From NCBI GenBank assembly GCA_009746045.1, contig RPFO01002295.1, positions 1 through 50,817 on the forward strand: a stretch of DNA of 50,817 nt, in the 5' to 3' direction. This document shows, piece by piece, positions 1 through 9,686 of the stretch. Numbering within the stretch: position 1 is the stretch's first letter; the number at the start of each line of letters is the position of its first letter. Made by a program: the position numbers and the translations under genes. The notes under the pieces were generated by a model, which saw nothing but the letters and a program-made list of their open reading frames with translations, was not told the DNA's origin and ran no database searches. This stretch comes from Mesostigma viride. Lineage: Eukaryota; Streptophyta; Mesostigmatophyceae; Mesostigmatales; Mesostigmataceae.

Positions 1-1500
1 GCGCTCAAACTTCATGGGAGATTGACGGATCAGCCGTCGTGATGAAGTCGATGTAGGCGTCCCTTCAGTAGCTGAGCGTAATGGCAGAGACTGTGCTAGG
101 CCAACGAGGAATACGCCTTCAAATCAAAACAAGGACTCTGACTTTCGGCAGAATCAACAGTATTGTCTCTGAATGCTCCTTGGTTCCTAGTCCGATTCAA
201 CTGCGAATATTGGCGAATGCCAGCGTACGCCTTCTCCAATCTCCTTGTCCAGAAGTTGAGGGGCTCGTCGTCGATGAGATCCATACGGAATCAATGTTAA
301 ACGGTGACCGATTCGTACCACCGCCTTCAGACGCTGTTACGGTGAAGTGGAACCGTTGCCGCCGATTCTCCTCTAGAATCCTTGAGACTCCTCCTCGCCT
401 CAGAAGCACCACCTCCTGTCCTGGTCTGGATCTTCTATACCGGAGCGGAGGGCGTCGATGTCCCCCAACTCCTCACTGCCGAACACCTCCCAACGCCGTA
501 GTCCTCCGTCAGTATCTTGATGAAAGTTCCCTTGTAGTGGGACCTCGACACGCGAAGATCGAGATTGCTGGTTCCGGCAGAAGAGACGGAACTTGGGGCA
601 ATTTCTGTCATAGATACGCGACTTGTCCGCGCTCCAGTCGCAGACTACGTCGGCGTTGTCGAACAGCAGCTGGATGAGCGCAGTGTCCCCCGCGATCATG
701 TTCTCGACGATCGTACCGTAGTCCGTTGGAGGCCTGTCAAGAAGCGAAGTCGTGTCTCGATAGAAGATGACCATCTCTCCCTTGACTAAGTGGCGCACCC
801 TGAAAATTTGCTGGAGGGTTGTCGTGTAGCTCGCGTAGTGTCCCCGTTGATGAAGAGTCCCACCATGCTGTCGAACGTGTGCTCCGTGTAGCTGACTCCA
901 ACCGTGATCGTGGGGCTGAAGATCAAAAAGTCCAAGTCAGCCCACGCAGCATTCGCGCCAACCTCCAGATCCTCCTTGCTCGTCAGACTAGTGTAGAGAC
1001 GCCCGTTCTTGCGCTTGTCGATGAAGGGTTTGAGTGCCTCATACGCCATGGCGGCCTCTTTTTTGCCAGACATTGGGCAGAAAATCCTCTCTCCGGCCTC
1101 TATCCTCCTCTCACACTCAGCGACAAAGCGGTCCACGCAGACCTTTCGCCAGTTCTTTTCTGATGTCACGTCCACCCATCGCAGAGTCCTGTTGGTAGGG
1201 CGCCGAAGGTGTTGCAATCCACCTCCATAGTATCCGCCGCGCGATAGGCCGCTATGAACTCGTATACCTTTCGAGTAACGGTAGCGTCTAGCGCAATCAC
1301 GACCTTGGACGTCTCATGAGCCTGATGAACTTCTCAACACCTCGCGCTTGTATTTCACGTGGCTTGCGAAATCGCGGTGAGGGTGTTATATATTTCGTCT
1401 AGGATGAGGAGATCGAACGGTTGGTCTGTGACGCGCAAGATGCTGTTAAGAACGACCAGCACCCTGTCATCAGACATCATCCCCTTCGGACCGCTGAGGT
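1..1500 (-). pseudogene. OBP-like helicase C-terminal part, frameshifted and running off the window
   Basis: Continuation, in shifting frames, of the primase-helicase that starts at 3,120. Minus-strand pieces show a Walker B-type LLILDEIY (about 1,400), a conserved strand VVIALDATVTRKVYEF (about 1,250-1,300, another frame), and helicase motifs V and VI: FSPTITVGVSY with FDSMVGLFING (about 850-920) and LQQIFRVRHLVKGE (about 770-820). These resemble the herpesvirus origin-binding protein (UL9) helicase family. Frame changes fall near 1,550, 1,350, 1,220, 840 and about 400. Few in-frame stops occur inside each piece, so the damage is mostly single-base indels, either true decay or uncorrected read errors near a contig edge. 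The protein end is not visible. Confidence 0.7.
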
Positions 1501-3120
1501 AGTGACGGAAATTCGGGTCACTGGACAGATATGGAACGCGTTGTCCTCCCATGCAATCGTCCTCCCAGCGCTCGCCAGAGACTTGTAGTTGCGATCCTCC
1601 TCCTTGGACAGGCTGATGTTGGCAACGATGCAGCACACGCGAATACCTGGATCCCTCCTCACCGCCTCGTTGACGAGTTCACGAATCCTCTCAGATTTAC
1701 CTGTCCCGCAGTTGGACTGGACGAGGAAGGTGCTCTTATGCGGTCCCCCAAATAGCGCATCCCAGCTGAATGGCTTGATTTTTTCGGACGAATACGTGTG
1801 AGTGAACGGCACTTGGTCAGATCCCGGTTGCTGCATCACGGGAGGTGCGATCTCGATCTTGCGAGCGTCTGGCGATTTCCTGTAGCAGTCATAAAAAACT
1901 TGTCCTGACGGGTATTGGAGCGTGAATGGGCCGTTCTTCTCGTGCACCTTGTTGCATATGAGGCAGATGTGATCGTCGCATTGCTGGTACTTCACCCTCA
2001 CGAGCTTGACGTCTGGAGACAACTCAATGTAGCCGCACTCGAGATAGTCACACTCCGGAGCCACCTTCTCCATCGCCGCGAGAGATGCAGAAACGTCAAT
2101 GTCCTTGCCCGCCGCCTTCACCGTGCACTCGCGACGTCCGCGAACCCCTCTCCTCTTCAACGATGCCGCCCAGTCCGGGGGCGCACTCACCAATACCCCG
2201 CCCGAGACGTCGTCCGGCGAGTAGATGTTGATGAGATGGTCGAGGAAGTCACTAGACGAGCCTTCACATGTGCGCAGAATTCCCAGAGGGTCAGTGTCCC
2301 CGAATTTGTGCATCCCGACGCATCGGAAAAGACTGTCTCTCCTGTAGACTGCTTCGTCTATCACCGTGTCCATTTCACCGAAATAGTCAGCTGGGTGGCG
2401 GCAGATCTCGTCGAATTGCTCTTGACCGTTCACTTTGAACTTCAGCAGCTCGTGCGCGTCCTCGTGAACGGGAGATGACAGGTCGAAAGAAGCGCGCTTG
2501 ATGAAATCGGTGAGGCCGCTGTACCAAAACACTCTCGCGTCCAGGTCGGCAAGAACGAGACCGCGCACGACGATGTGGAAAGACGACTTGAACAAATCCT
2601 TCTTCATGCGAGACGCCGTGCTGACCTCGTAGCGAAAGTCCTTGGTTGCGATGTTCAGGACGACGCGGCAGTACTCGTCGTGAACACGGCGAAAGTGTCC
2701 CGGGTAATCGATGTTCGCCAGACGCTCGTCATCTGGGTCGACCTTGTCGTCAATGTCGACGTACGCCCACGACGGGTCGTCGGGTTGTATGACTTCGTCG
2801 AGCGTGCGGCGAACGGGATGAGCAGCACACTCCGCATAGATCCGCGAAAAGTCTGCGAGGTTGCCATAATGCGCGTACTCGTTGGCGTCCTTCGTGTTGA
2901 TGCCACGCGCGCAAATGAAGCGATGGCCGAGAGACACCCCAGCCTCTTTTGTGGGAGCCTTCTTGTAGCGCCACTGCGTGACGACCTTGTTCATGGTCTC
3001 ATGGGTGGCCTCGGGTGGTGGGTGGAGTAGAGCCAGCCACGGAATGTCAACGTCCTTTATACTCCCACGGTGCTTTCTAGAAGGTTCGACTGTGACGACA
3101 CGACTCGGTTCAGACGACAT
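1477..3120 (-). CDS. UL52-type AEP primase fused to OBP-like SF2 helicase (N-terminal 547 aa)
   Basis: Replication protein. The archaeo-eukaryotic primase part shows the metal-binding pair in WAYVDIDDKV (D122, D124), the SxH motif in SSFHIVV (180-182) and a basic motif YRRDSLFRCVGMHKFG (259-274), as in herpesvirus UL52 and large DNA virus primases. A zinc-binding cluster follows (C381, H384, C386, C389, H393, C412). The helicase domain begins with Walker A in NCGTGKSE (about 470-477) and continues past this frame's stop in other frames down to position 1. The start is the first ATG after an AT-rich stretch (TAATATACTATC just before ATG). It is the first gene of the minus-strand block after the recombinase, across a 171-base gap holding palindromes. 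The frame is lost near residue 525. Primase assignment is firm; UL9-like helicase identity is good. Confidence 0.85.
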   Translation of the reverse strand: MSSEPSRVVTVEPSRKHRGSIKDVDIPWLALLHPPPEATHETMNKVVTQWRYKKAPTKEAGVSLGHRFICARGINTKDANEYAHYGNLADFSRIYAECAAHPVRRTLDEVIQPDDPSWAYVDIDDKVDPDDERLANIDYPGHFRRVHDEYCRVVLNIATKDFRYEVSTASRMKKDLFKSSFHIVVRGLVLADLDARVFWYSGLTDFIKRASFDLSSPVHEDAHELLKFKVNGQEQFDEICRHPADYFGEMDTVIDEAVYRRDSLFRCVGMHKFGDTDPLGILRTCEGSSSDFLDHLINIYSPDDVSGGVLVSAPPDWAASLKRRGVRGRRECTVKAAGKDIDVSASLAAMEKVAPECDYLECGYIELSPDVKLVRVKYQQCDDHICLICNKVHEKNGPFTLQYPSGQVFYDCYRKSPDARKIEIAPPVMQQPGSDQVPFTHTYSSEKIKPFSWDALFGGPHKSTFLVQSNCGTGKSERIRELVNEAVRRDPGIRVCCIVANISLSKEEDRNYKSLASAGRTIAWEDNAFHICPVTRISVTTSAVRRG

Positions 3121-3291
3121 GATAGTATATTACTTGTTTAGAAAAAAAAAAATTCAGATTATAAAATGCCAAACCCTCGAACCTCGACCCTCGAGAAAAA
3201 TGTTCCCATGGAACTTTTATATTCCCTGTATAATGCATGCAGTTTAGAATACCCTTTTCGACATTCATGAAAATTTCCCACGGGAAACTAT
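3121..3291. promoter_or_regulatory. Primase-recombinase intergenic region with two near-palindromes
   Basis: This 171-base gap follows the recombinase stop and precedes the primase start, both read on minus. It holds GTTCCCATGGAAC (3,202-3,214) and TTTCCCACGGGAAACTA (3,274-3,290), two near-palindromes with the shared pattern TTCCC-A-Y-GG-GAA, 59 bases apart, plus an A-tract (3,140-3,152). The primase promoter is probably the AT-rich TATAATCTG / TAATATACTATC side near 3,121-3,165. The palindromes could be recombinase crossover sites or an origin. The same stretch appears in the other orientation relative to the recombinase at the right window end. Confidence 0.5.
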
Positions 3292-4554
3292 CTACTTTTT
3301 CCTCGGCCTCAGCCGACGTCCGCCAGTCTCGCCACCCTGCCTCTCGTAAACGGCTCCTGTCAGTACGTCATGGCCCATCATGTCGCCAGCCCATTTACGT
3401 TTCTTAAATGAAGCGCCCTTCAGGAAACGAGTGATGTATGCTTGTCGCGTGGCGTCGATGCCTCCGTAAATCCGGTTGTAACGGGCGCTGTAGAGCTCGT
3501 GTTTGATCGGAATGCCAGGCTCTGATTCGAAAAGGAATTTCTGTCCAGCCTTAGCACGGGCATCTAACGCTTTGATGAGCTTTCCGTACTTCTTCGGGAT
3601 GACGACGTCATAAACTGGCATGCTGTGCTGCGTTTTGAAATTCTGGATGTAGAATCTCCTCTCGCTCGGGATGTAGCCGTTCTCGTGCGGTCCTAGCTCA
3701 GCGACCGAGTCGACGATGCGCATCTGGTCGTGATTGTAACGCGTCGGTGGTAGATCTTCACCCGAGAGATAGATCAAGCCCATGAGCGCGGCGTCGGACG
3801 TGGGATCGGCTTCGTACTCTGCTTTGGCGATCTTCTGGAGCTGTTCGTACGTGTACCTCAGCGGCTTGTTCTCGGCACGGTCAAACCGTCTGTCCAGGTC
3901 ACCAACCTTCAGCTCCCTGACGCGAGCAGTGTACGCGTCCGTAACGTGACTTGGGAGCCTCTTCTCGGGCGGCATCATTCGGTTCACGCCGTTGATGACC
4001 CCGAGGAGCTGCTTCTCATTCTCCCTCCAGGCGTCGTCCTTCGAGTGCTGGGTCTTGCGCTTGGGTTCTGATGTCTCGTGCACCACGCGAAGAACACGAG
4101 CTGTGTCGGCAAGGCAATCAACGGACTCGTACTGCGAGCACCCCAGTTTGTCGAGCAGGACCCGCATCCTGCCAATGTATCCCAAAGCGGTCTTGCGAGT
4201 CGCCCCGCGCTCCTTCGATGGCCTGCCACGCTCGTGCTGCTCTGGTCGCGCTTCCGCTGCGGCGACGGCCTCGTCGAAGGTCCAGTACCGCCCTCCTCCA
4301 GCTCGCGCAGGCGATTCCTCGTGGTGCGGTGGCTCCGGCGAGGGTGGAGAGGTCGCCTGCAAGCCGATTTTTTCCGCGCACTCGGGGTTATTTGCGATCC
4401 ATCGGTCACTGGGATTCCAGACGCCCTTCTTGACCTTGCTTTTCGCCGAGATGCAGTTCGTCTGGTCGCGGGCGATTGCTCGCCTCTTCGCCTGGGCCCG
4501 TCGCCATTGCTCGCGACGCTCCTCTACGGTCACCGTCATCTGATGACTGAACAT
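3292..4554 (-). CDS. Tyrosine recombinase/integrase
   Basis: 420 aa, intact. The probable catalytic residues are Arg in LPPTRYNHDQMRIV (about 275), Lys in QNFKTQ (about 305), Arg370 in DATRQAYIT, His395 in MGHDV and the nucleophile Tyr403 in GAVYER. This order (R..K..R..H..Y) and spacing fit the tyrosine recombinase fold; the PPTRY form of box I is seen in recombinases of eukaryotic DNA viruses. The N-terminal 150 residues are basic, with a conserved WTFDEAV segment and a helical core-binding-like region. It would integrate or invert viral DNA. The second Met (residue 6) is an alternative start. The first 78 or so residues are identical to the right copy, after which the two proteins drop to roughly 75-80% identity (by eye), a mosaic boundary. 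Confidence 0.9.
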   Translation of the reverse strand: MFSHQMTVTVEERREQWRRAQAKRRAIARDQTNCISAKSKVKKGVWNPSDRWIANNPECAEKIGLQATSPPSPEPPHHEESPARAGGGRYWTFDEAVAAAEARPEQHERGRPSKERGATRKTALGYIGRMRVLLDKLGCSQYESVDCLADTARVLRVVHETSEPKRKTQHSKDDAWRENEKQLLGVINGVNRMMPPEKRLPSHVTDAYTARVRELKVGDLDRRFDRAENKPLRYTYEQLQKIAKAEYEADPTSDAALMGLIYLSGEDLPPTRYNHDQMRIVDSVAELGPHENGYIPSERRFYIQNFKTQHSMPVYDVVIPKKYGKLIKALDARAKAGQKFLFESEPGIPIKHELYSARYNRIYGGIDATRQAYITRFLKGASFKKRKWAGDMMGHDVLTGAVYERQGGETGGRRLRPRKK

Positions 4555-4580
4555 GAGACAATTTTTTGGCTCGAGGCTTT

Positions 4581-4901
4581 TTATACCCTACGGGGTGGAT
4601 CCTTGGGCGCCCTCGAGGCCGTTTCGGTTCGTGTCGTTTTTTCCGTTTTGGAGGGTGAGCGCCCACGTGGACGCCTGCGATCGCCCACCAAGGCGAGGAT
4701 GGCCAATCGGATTTCGGGGCTCATGTCGTGACAGGTGGACGGAATCGTGTCGTGGTGGCCTGCTTCTTGAAGGATCCTGACGACACGTTCTAGAGTTTTC
4801 TGCCCCAGTCGAGAACCCGAACAATATCGGAGGAGTGCTTGGGTGTCCAACACGTACTCCTTCTCGGCGCCTGCGTATCGTTTGATGGACGGAATATCCA
4901 T
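4581..4901 (-). CDS. Small basic DNA-binding protein, frameshifted before its AT-hook
   Basis: 106 aa in this copy. It starts MDIPSIKRYAG just after GATATACT, an AT-rich box like the one before the primase. The first 85 residues (helical, with a CHDMSPEIRLAILALVGD segment) are the same as in the right copy. This copy has six A in the run near 4,640 where the right copy has five, so the C-terminus leaves the frame that encodes an AT-hook (KRPRGRPR). The right 164-aa version is therefore probably the ancestral form. Function beyond probable AT-rich DNA binding is not known. It sits between the recombinase and the packaging ATPase on the same strand. Confidence 0.6.
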   Translation of the reverse strand: MDIPSIKRYAGAEKEYVLDTQALLRYCSGSRLGQKTLERVVRILQEAGHHDTIPSTCHDMSPEIRLAILALVGDRRRPRGRSPSKTEKTTRTETASRAPKDPPRRV

Positions 4902-4923
4902 AGTATATCATGTTCAGAGAAAA

Positions 4924-5804
4924 TTATTTTATCGAGAGAAATGTATTGAAGTTTCGACGAAACATTTTTTTCGGGTCGCGCTGGTCGAAGTCGACAGCGA
5001 AGAAGTCGTGAGGATCGTCCTTGACGGCGTGGTCCCATAGCGCGAGAAACTCGTCCGGCGCCACAGCCCCCGCGCTCTCTTCCGCGATCTGTCGCGCGGC
5101 TCGATGGTCCTTCGTTCTGAACAGCGCAAGAAACGATATATTCGCTCGCACTGCTCGTGGTACGCCACCGCTTGTGTACGCCTGTGTCAGGAAAATCATG
5201 CTCGTGAGGAAGTGTCTGTGTTTGAACGCGAAAGCCGCAACAGCGTTTTTGCTAGAGCTCTGATAGAGGGCACTGCCTTGCATGTCGTCTATCAGAATGA
5301 GCGACGAAGGAGGACCGTGCTCGAACCTTGTCGCAGGTTTATCCCAGTTCATTGCATCAAGGCGTAGGTACATGGAGAGGTCCATGAGTTCTGCGTTTTT
5401 TTCCCATCCACGTATTCGCGTTTAACGTTTCCCACCTTGAGATCGTCCTTGTACCTCTCGTATTCGTGGAGGTCAGACTTTATATGATCTATCATCCCAT
5501 CGAATGCCAGGTTAGAGTAGACTTCCATCGTCATAGCTGGTTCCGGGAGCTCCTTGTATTTTGGCTCCGTGTGGGCACTCCCTGAAATGAGGTACAGCTT
5601 GTCGAATGAGTTGTTAGCAAAGTAAGCCTTCGCCATGTTGACTGCCGATGTAGTTTTCCCAGACCGTCGAGCTCCGCAGAAGTTTGCGATGAAATGAAGA
5701 CTCGGCATATTCGGTGGAGCAGGACGCTGTGGGGCGTATCGTTGCTTGATGTCTTTGTTCTCAAGTGAATGAATTCGTCGCTCTTCGATGATAGCCATTA
5801 TCAT
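4924..5804 (-). pseudogene. A32-like packaging ATPase, one frameshift
   Basis: FtsK-HerA type genome packaging ATPase (poxvirus A32 family), which pumps viral DNA into the capsid. The N-terminal piece (5,804-5,349) has Walker A in CGARRSGKTTS; the C-terminal piece (5,385-4,924) has Walker B in SSLILIDDMQG and the downstream Gln in FLTQAYT. The frame breaks near 5,405-5,430, where this copy lacks bases present in the right copy (right reads CAAGGTCTGGGAAACGTTC). The C-terminal frame here (VRANISFLALFRTKD...) is the natural one, whereas the right copy loses it, so each copy complements the other's break. Start at 5,804 lies 12 bases after the coiled-coil gene's stop on the same strand, suggesting joint transcription. 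Confidence 0.88.
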
Positions 5805-5816
5805 TCTGAAGACATT

Positions 5817-6344
5817 TTAATCGTCCAGACTAGCAAGGAGAGACGCGCGGATGGCGGCCATGCGCATCTCGTATGGCGTCATCGCGACAGGTGGCGGTGG
5901 TGGAGGTGGGAGCTGTCGGGTCTTGATCGGGGGTGGCGGAGAGTCCGGCTCTGTCTCCTTGGGCTTTCGACCCCGTCTTGGTTTTGGCGTGTCGGCGGGG
6001 GTTGAGGCGACGGAATCTTCAGCGAGAAGGCGTTCAATCCGCGATTTGTTGCGGGCTTCTTGCAGCTCGAGTTCGACTAGCCTTTGCCGCTGAATCTCCA
6101 ATTCCTTTGCAAGGACCTTTCGTTTCGTTATCTCTGCCTCCTTTTCTTCGTTTCGTCTCTTCTCCCTCTCGGCTTTTGCGCGTTGCTGGTAAACCCTCAT
6201 TTTGTCGCGAAGGGCTTTTTTCTGTTCATCATTCAGCGGTTGTCCCTTTCGAATTGTCTTGACCAGGTCAACCTGCTCTTCCCGCGTCTCGGCGAAGGTT
6301 TCGTCTTGGTAGCTCGTTGGGGTCTCTGAAGCCTCAGAGGCCAT
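5817..6344 (-). CDS. Charged coiled-coil protein with basic patch and proline-rich tail
   Basis: 175 aa, intact and apparently identical in both copies. Residues about 25-105 are a long charged helix with heptad character (rich in K, E, R, Q). They are followed by a basic stretch PKPRRGRKPKE that resembles an AT-hook or nuclear localisation signal, a proline-rich segment (two Pro runs, PPPP and PPPPPPP) and a short helical tail ending LLASLDD. No family is recognised. It is the first gene of the minus-strand block and shares a 24-base divergent promoter gap with the large structural gene on plus. A scaffold or DNA-bridging virion role is a guess. Confidence 0.8.
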   Translation of the reverse strand: MASEASETPTSYQDETFAETREEQVDLVKTIRKGQPLNDEQKKALRDKMRVYQQRAKAEREKRRNEEKEAEITKRKVLAKELEIQRQRLVELELQEARNKSRIERLLAEDSVASTPADTPKPRRGRKPKETEPDSPPPPIKTRQLPPPPPPPVAMTPYEMRMAAIRASLLASLDD

Positions 6345-6368
6345 GTTTATATTCTAGGTAGATAATAA
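6345..6368. promoter_or_regulatory. 24-base divergent promoter gap (left copy)
   Basis: Only 24 bases separate the start codons of the minus-strand coiled-coil gene and the plus-strand structural gene. The gap is AT-rich (TTTATATTCTAGG then TAGATAATAA), giving a TATA-like element in each direction. The same bases occur at 47,607-47,630. Any promoter elements must lie in this gap or within the coding sequences. Confidence 0.5.
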
Positions 6369-8412
6369 ATGGTCGTTCTAACAACATTGAGCAGACCGAC
6401 CAATCTCGCCACCGGGTTAACGCTCGACCCTGAAATGGAGGAGCGTGTTTCTAACATCGAAACAGACATAGATGGGCTTCAAGCTAGCGTTACGTTACTT
6501 CTTGGCATTCACATCCATTCGATGAGTCACTCGTTGTCGACGGATTCAAAATTTTCTACCCGAGCCAGCCGACAAATGTGCGACTCGGAGACAATTACGA
6601 CGACGAGACCGCAAGCGACCCATCGGAACTTGCTTACAGTCTCGTCGTGAATGGGTATTCCTATTTTAAATCAGGGACTACTTTAGTCGACGATCTCACT
6701 CTAAATGAACCTTACCTTACGGCGAAAGTGGGAGCGACCCAGTACCACGTCTTCGACTTTAGCCCTGATACGTTGCTAGACCCTGGTGGCAGAGTCCTGA
6801 CCCGCGCGCAATTGGACTACCTTTTTGACCAACACGGGGTAGGCAAAACGTCGATAGCTAACTTGAACGGGGATTTCGTCCTCCATCTCGAAGACGGGAC
6901 GACCGTGTCGCACCAAAACGCGTTCAACGTCATCAATGACCAGGATGTGCGAGTCCAGCTGCCCTACAACGTTACGAATGGCGACGCGAGTGGAATCTGT
7001 AAGTTTACCTATCGCGACTACCACACGACCCAGGCGCGCACGGGGGAGAGCGTTGTGGACGGAGAGGTAGGATATCCATACTTTTCCGACTCTTTCTATG
7101 GTCTCGGCGGATCTCGATTTAACGGCCTCCCTCTCCGCGTGGAGTTGTTGTCTTTCGCCACGATTCGCGACGACAACCGCCGCCTTCCACTAACTGGGAG
7201 ATCCTTCACCATCACGCGTACATACTCGCCACTGACGGACTGGCGAATGGGTCCGATTGACCCTGTGAACGCACTCTACTGGAGCACCAATCCAACCACC
7301 GCTAATTGGGAGGTCGTAGAGGGAACGACCCTCAAACAGGGCATAAAGATGACGACCCCCTTCGCATACCAACGCAAACTCCCCATCAGGTGGTACATGA
7401 ATTCCACCCAGCTCACGCCGACCACTCCGACCATCGGCGGAGTCTCCCTCTCGCAAAACGGGGGACTGCGCGGGGAAGACGCCGTAATCACCGCGCCAGT
7501 CGCGGCAGATAGTAACAAGTATATGAACTACGAGATAGACGTCTACAACGACTCGACCCTCACCTCCTACACCACCCACAAAGGAGGGGTGATGGTATGC
7601 GTTTCAAAAATGAGCCAACTGCACTCCGGCATCCGGACACCAAGTTCCTACATTTCATATCTAAATCCTGTAAAAATCGCGATCAACGGCGTCTACGCGG
7701 ACCATGATGTGGGGTGGGGAAAGTCGTTGCCTCCTCTCACCGGTTTTCATCTGTTGGCGAACGGAGTATCTCAAGGGGCCTTGGATGGGACGTTGAAGAC
7801 AACGACGTTTCAAAATCCATCCGAAGGCGATGATGTAGAACTCAGATACAGGATCGTAACCGTAAAGGACTCGCCAAACCTGTCAGGAGAGACCGTGGAG
7901 ATAGACGGCCCCGCTACGACGCTCATTCCTAGAATCATTCTCGCGCCACTCCGTGACCACGCTGCAAGCAGAAGCTTCGAAATACTACTTTGAAGGGTCT
8001 CCCGAAAAATTCTTTTTTGTAAAAACAGCCACTCCGGCACCAAGCAAATGTGTTGTTTTTTCAGAGCAGCTCATCGACGGCCCATTTCTATTGTGTTTTC
8101 GGCTATATTTGGGCAGCAACGATGCTTTCGTTCGTTTGCAGAAAAACTATGTCTTTGACGAATAAATATCACCCGGCCACGACAGATGCCCATCAGAATT
8201 GGAGAAATGCGGCTACGACGCATTGGGGTATGCTGGGTATCAATCTGCACCATAGTGACTATGCACTCGACCTGTTTGACAATCTGAAGTCGAAGGTTCG
8301 ATACACGTTAAACTCATCATGGAGACAACAAAACAGCTACTGGGTGGCATTTCGAAGAAAATCGGATGGGAAGGTGGAGCGTTATATATCAAAACAACTC
8401 CTCAAAACTTAG
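6369..8412 (+). pseudogene. Large beta-rich virion protein (fibre/spike-like), frameshifted copy
   Basis: Counterpart of the continuous 670-aa gene at 45,594-47,606. Here the frame breaks near 6,507 (GGCATTCAC versus GGCATTTCAC on the right), near 7,925 and near 8,130, leaving open pieces 6,369-6,650, 6,578-7,993 and 8,050-8,412. The protein begins with a short coiled coil (MEERVSNIETDIDGLQASV), a common trimerisation start of viral fibres, followed by about 600 residues rich in T, S, N, G and aromatic residues with predicted beta character and no transmembrane segment. No named domain is recognised. As first gene of the plus-strand block it is probably a structural protein; the attachment role is inference. 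Confidence 0.65.
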
Positions 8413-8416
8413 TGAC

Positions 8417-8585
8417 ATGACTAAAATCTCAAACTCGTCCGGTATATTTACAACCATCCTACAGACATTATTGACCCGTACATTCCGATGCCCCTCCGAC
8501 CAGTTTCCACTTGAGCGGAGAGTACCACGGCGCGTATGTCTGGCCAATCAAAGATGACCTACAAGACATAGAGTTCGACTCCTAA
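8417..8585 (+). pseudogene. Short unrecognised gene, frameshifted
   Basis: ATG at 8,417 opens MTKISNSSGIFTT, and a second frame closes with HGAYVWPIKDDLQDIEFDS before TAA at 8,583-8,585. Both halves look protein-like, and the same split is found in the right copy, so the break is shared or the two halves are separate. This copy also differs from the right by small indels (CCATCC for CCACTCC; one extra C near 8,490). Product unknown. Confidence 0.3.
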
Positions 8586-8624
8586 AAACCAACAATCCTC
8601 CGGATCGTACACGCCGTCGGAGAC

Positions 8625-9122
8625 GTGTTGGAGCTGCGTCACAGGTCCACCTCGTCGAGGAATTGTAGCATTTTTGGCAAATATAGCGTCACAAAACCCG
8701 TACCGGGTGTGGCGGATACTTGGTTTAAGGAGCTAACACTCACGAATGAGAGTGTCATCCGCACGGTTGTTAAGTGTCCCGATGTTCAATACGGCGTGCA
8801 AATGAACCAATATACTGCCAAAATATATGGGATTCTACCAGCTCGTCAGTCGGTGAGGAAGTTTTATGTAAGACTTGGATTTTCAAACACCAAGTTGAGC
8901 AATGATCCGTTGCTTATCAGCGTAGTCGTTGGAGAAGCGTGGACTGGCGGTTTTTCTACAACGACAATATCAAAATCCTCGTCGTACGTTGACATAACCT
9001 GTGATCATATTTCACTGGTTGATCCTCCAGTTACTGGTATGATCCATTTGGCGACCGTGACGTTCCAGGTATTAGATCCAACAGTATCTGGCCCGACCCG
9101 CTTTTATTTGCTTCTAGCCTAA
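8625..9122 (+). CDS. Unrecognised beta-rich protein, probable minor virion component
   Basis: 165 aa as read from the first ATG. The convincing part begins around FGKYSVTKPVPGVADTWF and runs to the stop at 9,120-9,122. It is rich in alternating hydrophobic and polar residues (for example MNQYTAKIYGILP, KFYVRLGFSN), suggesting a beta-sandwich. The N-terminal 20 residues (RHRSTSSRNCS) may be out-of-frame translation, as the other frame is also open there. In the right copy the frame is broken near 45,000 and shifts again near 44,890 so that it would read on into the next gene. The two neighbours could thus be one larger protein. No family is recognised. Confidence 0.5.
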   Translation: MLELRHRSTSSRNCSIFGKYSVTKPVPGVADTWFKELTLTNESVIRTVVKCPDVQYGVQMNQYTAKIYGILPARQSVRKFYVRLGFSNTKLSNDPLLISVVVGEAWTGGFSTTTISKSSSYVDITCDHISLVDPPVTGMIHLATVTFQVLDPTVSGPTRFYLLLA

Positions 9123-9131
9123 GCTACTATT

Positions 9132-9639
9132 ATGGTTCAAGCCTGTCGTCAATTGGCGGCAATCACGGGATGGACGTGGCCCTGTATGAAGATGTCCGAG
9201 AAACTAGGCGTATATCGCACACGATTTGGAAGCAGATTCTTTGGTCGGTCTGAGGCAGCCCATATACGACTACCCGCTTCCGCAATTTTGGCACGGCGCC
9301 CCTGTGGCCGTGATGTCTTTCCACGACCCGGCCACACAATCGGAACTAACTCTTCCGACCGCGTTGACCAATATCCTTGTCAGGTTAACATTTGATAACA
9401 ACCCACCAACGATTCTCGACATATCAAACCCATATCGCTTAACGGCTAGCGGCCTGTCCGTCTGGCCGGTAAACGTTATAATTGGCAGCAACTGGAATGT
9501 TGTTTCAGGATACGAGGAGGATGACGGGGTGTTTGAAATCGCATTGCGGATTCCTCGCATCACCACTGACACGTCAACAAACATAGCGTTCTACGGCGTT
9601 TTGCAAGTCGCGCGCTGGAAAAATGGCCGTGTCGACTAA
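9132..9639 (+). CDS. Unrecognised beta-rich protein (left copy with one-base insertion)
   Basis: The well-supported part is 9,250-9,639, starting near LRQPIYDYPLPQFWHG and ending RWKNGRVD. In the right copy the same frame is open back to an ATG, giving 168 aa. Here an extra C at about 9,250 (GGTCGGTCTGAG versus GGTCGGTTGAG) breaks that link. The region is rich in beta-type patterns and looks like a virion surface or jelly-roll protein, but no family is recognised. An alternative open frame just upstream (MDVALYEDVRETRR) also looks protein-like, so the true N-terminus is uncertain. Confidence 0.5.
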
Positions 9640-9686
9640 CAAGACCCTCACTTGGACGTTATAAAAATCTATGATTATATGCAGAA

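Noticed and set aside
81-677. Plus-strand 198-residue open frame at the left edge
   Set aside because: It is antisense to the frameshifted helicase C-terminus and has no recognisable features.
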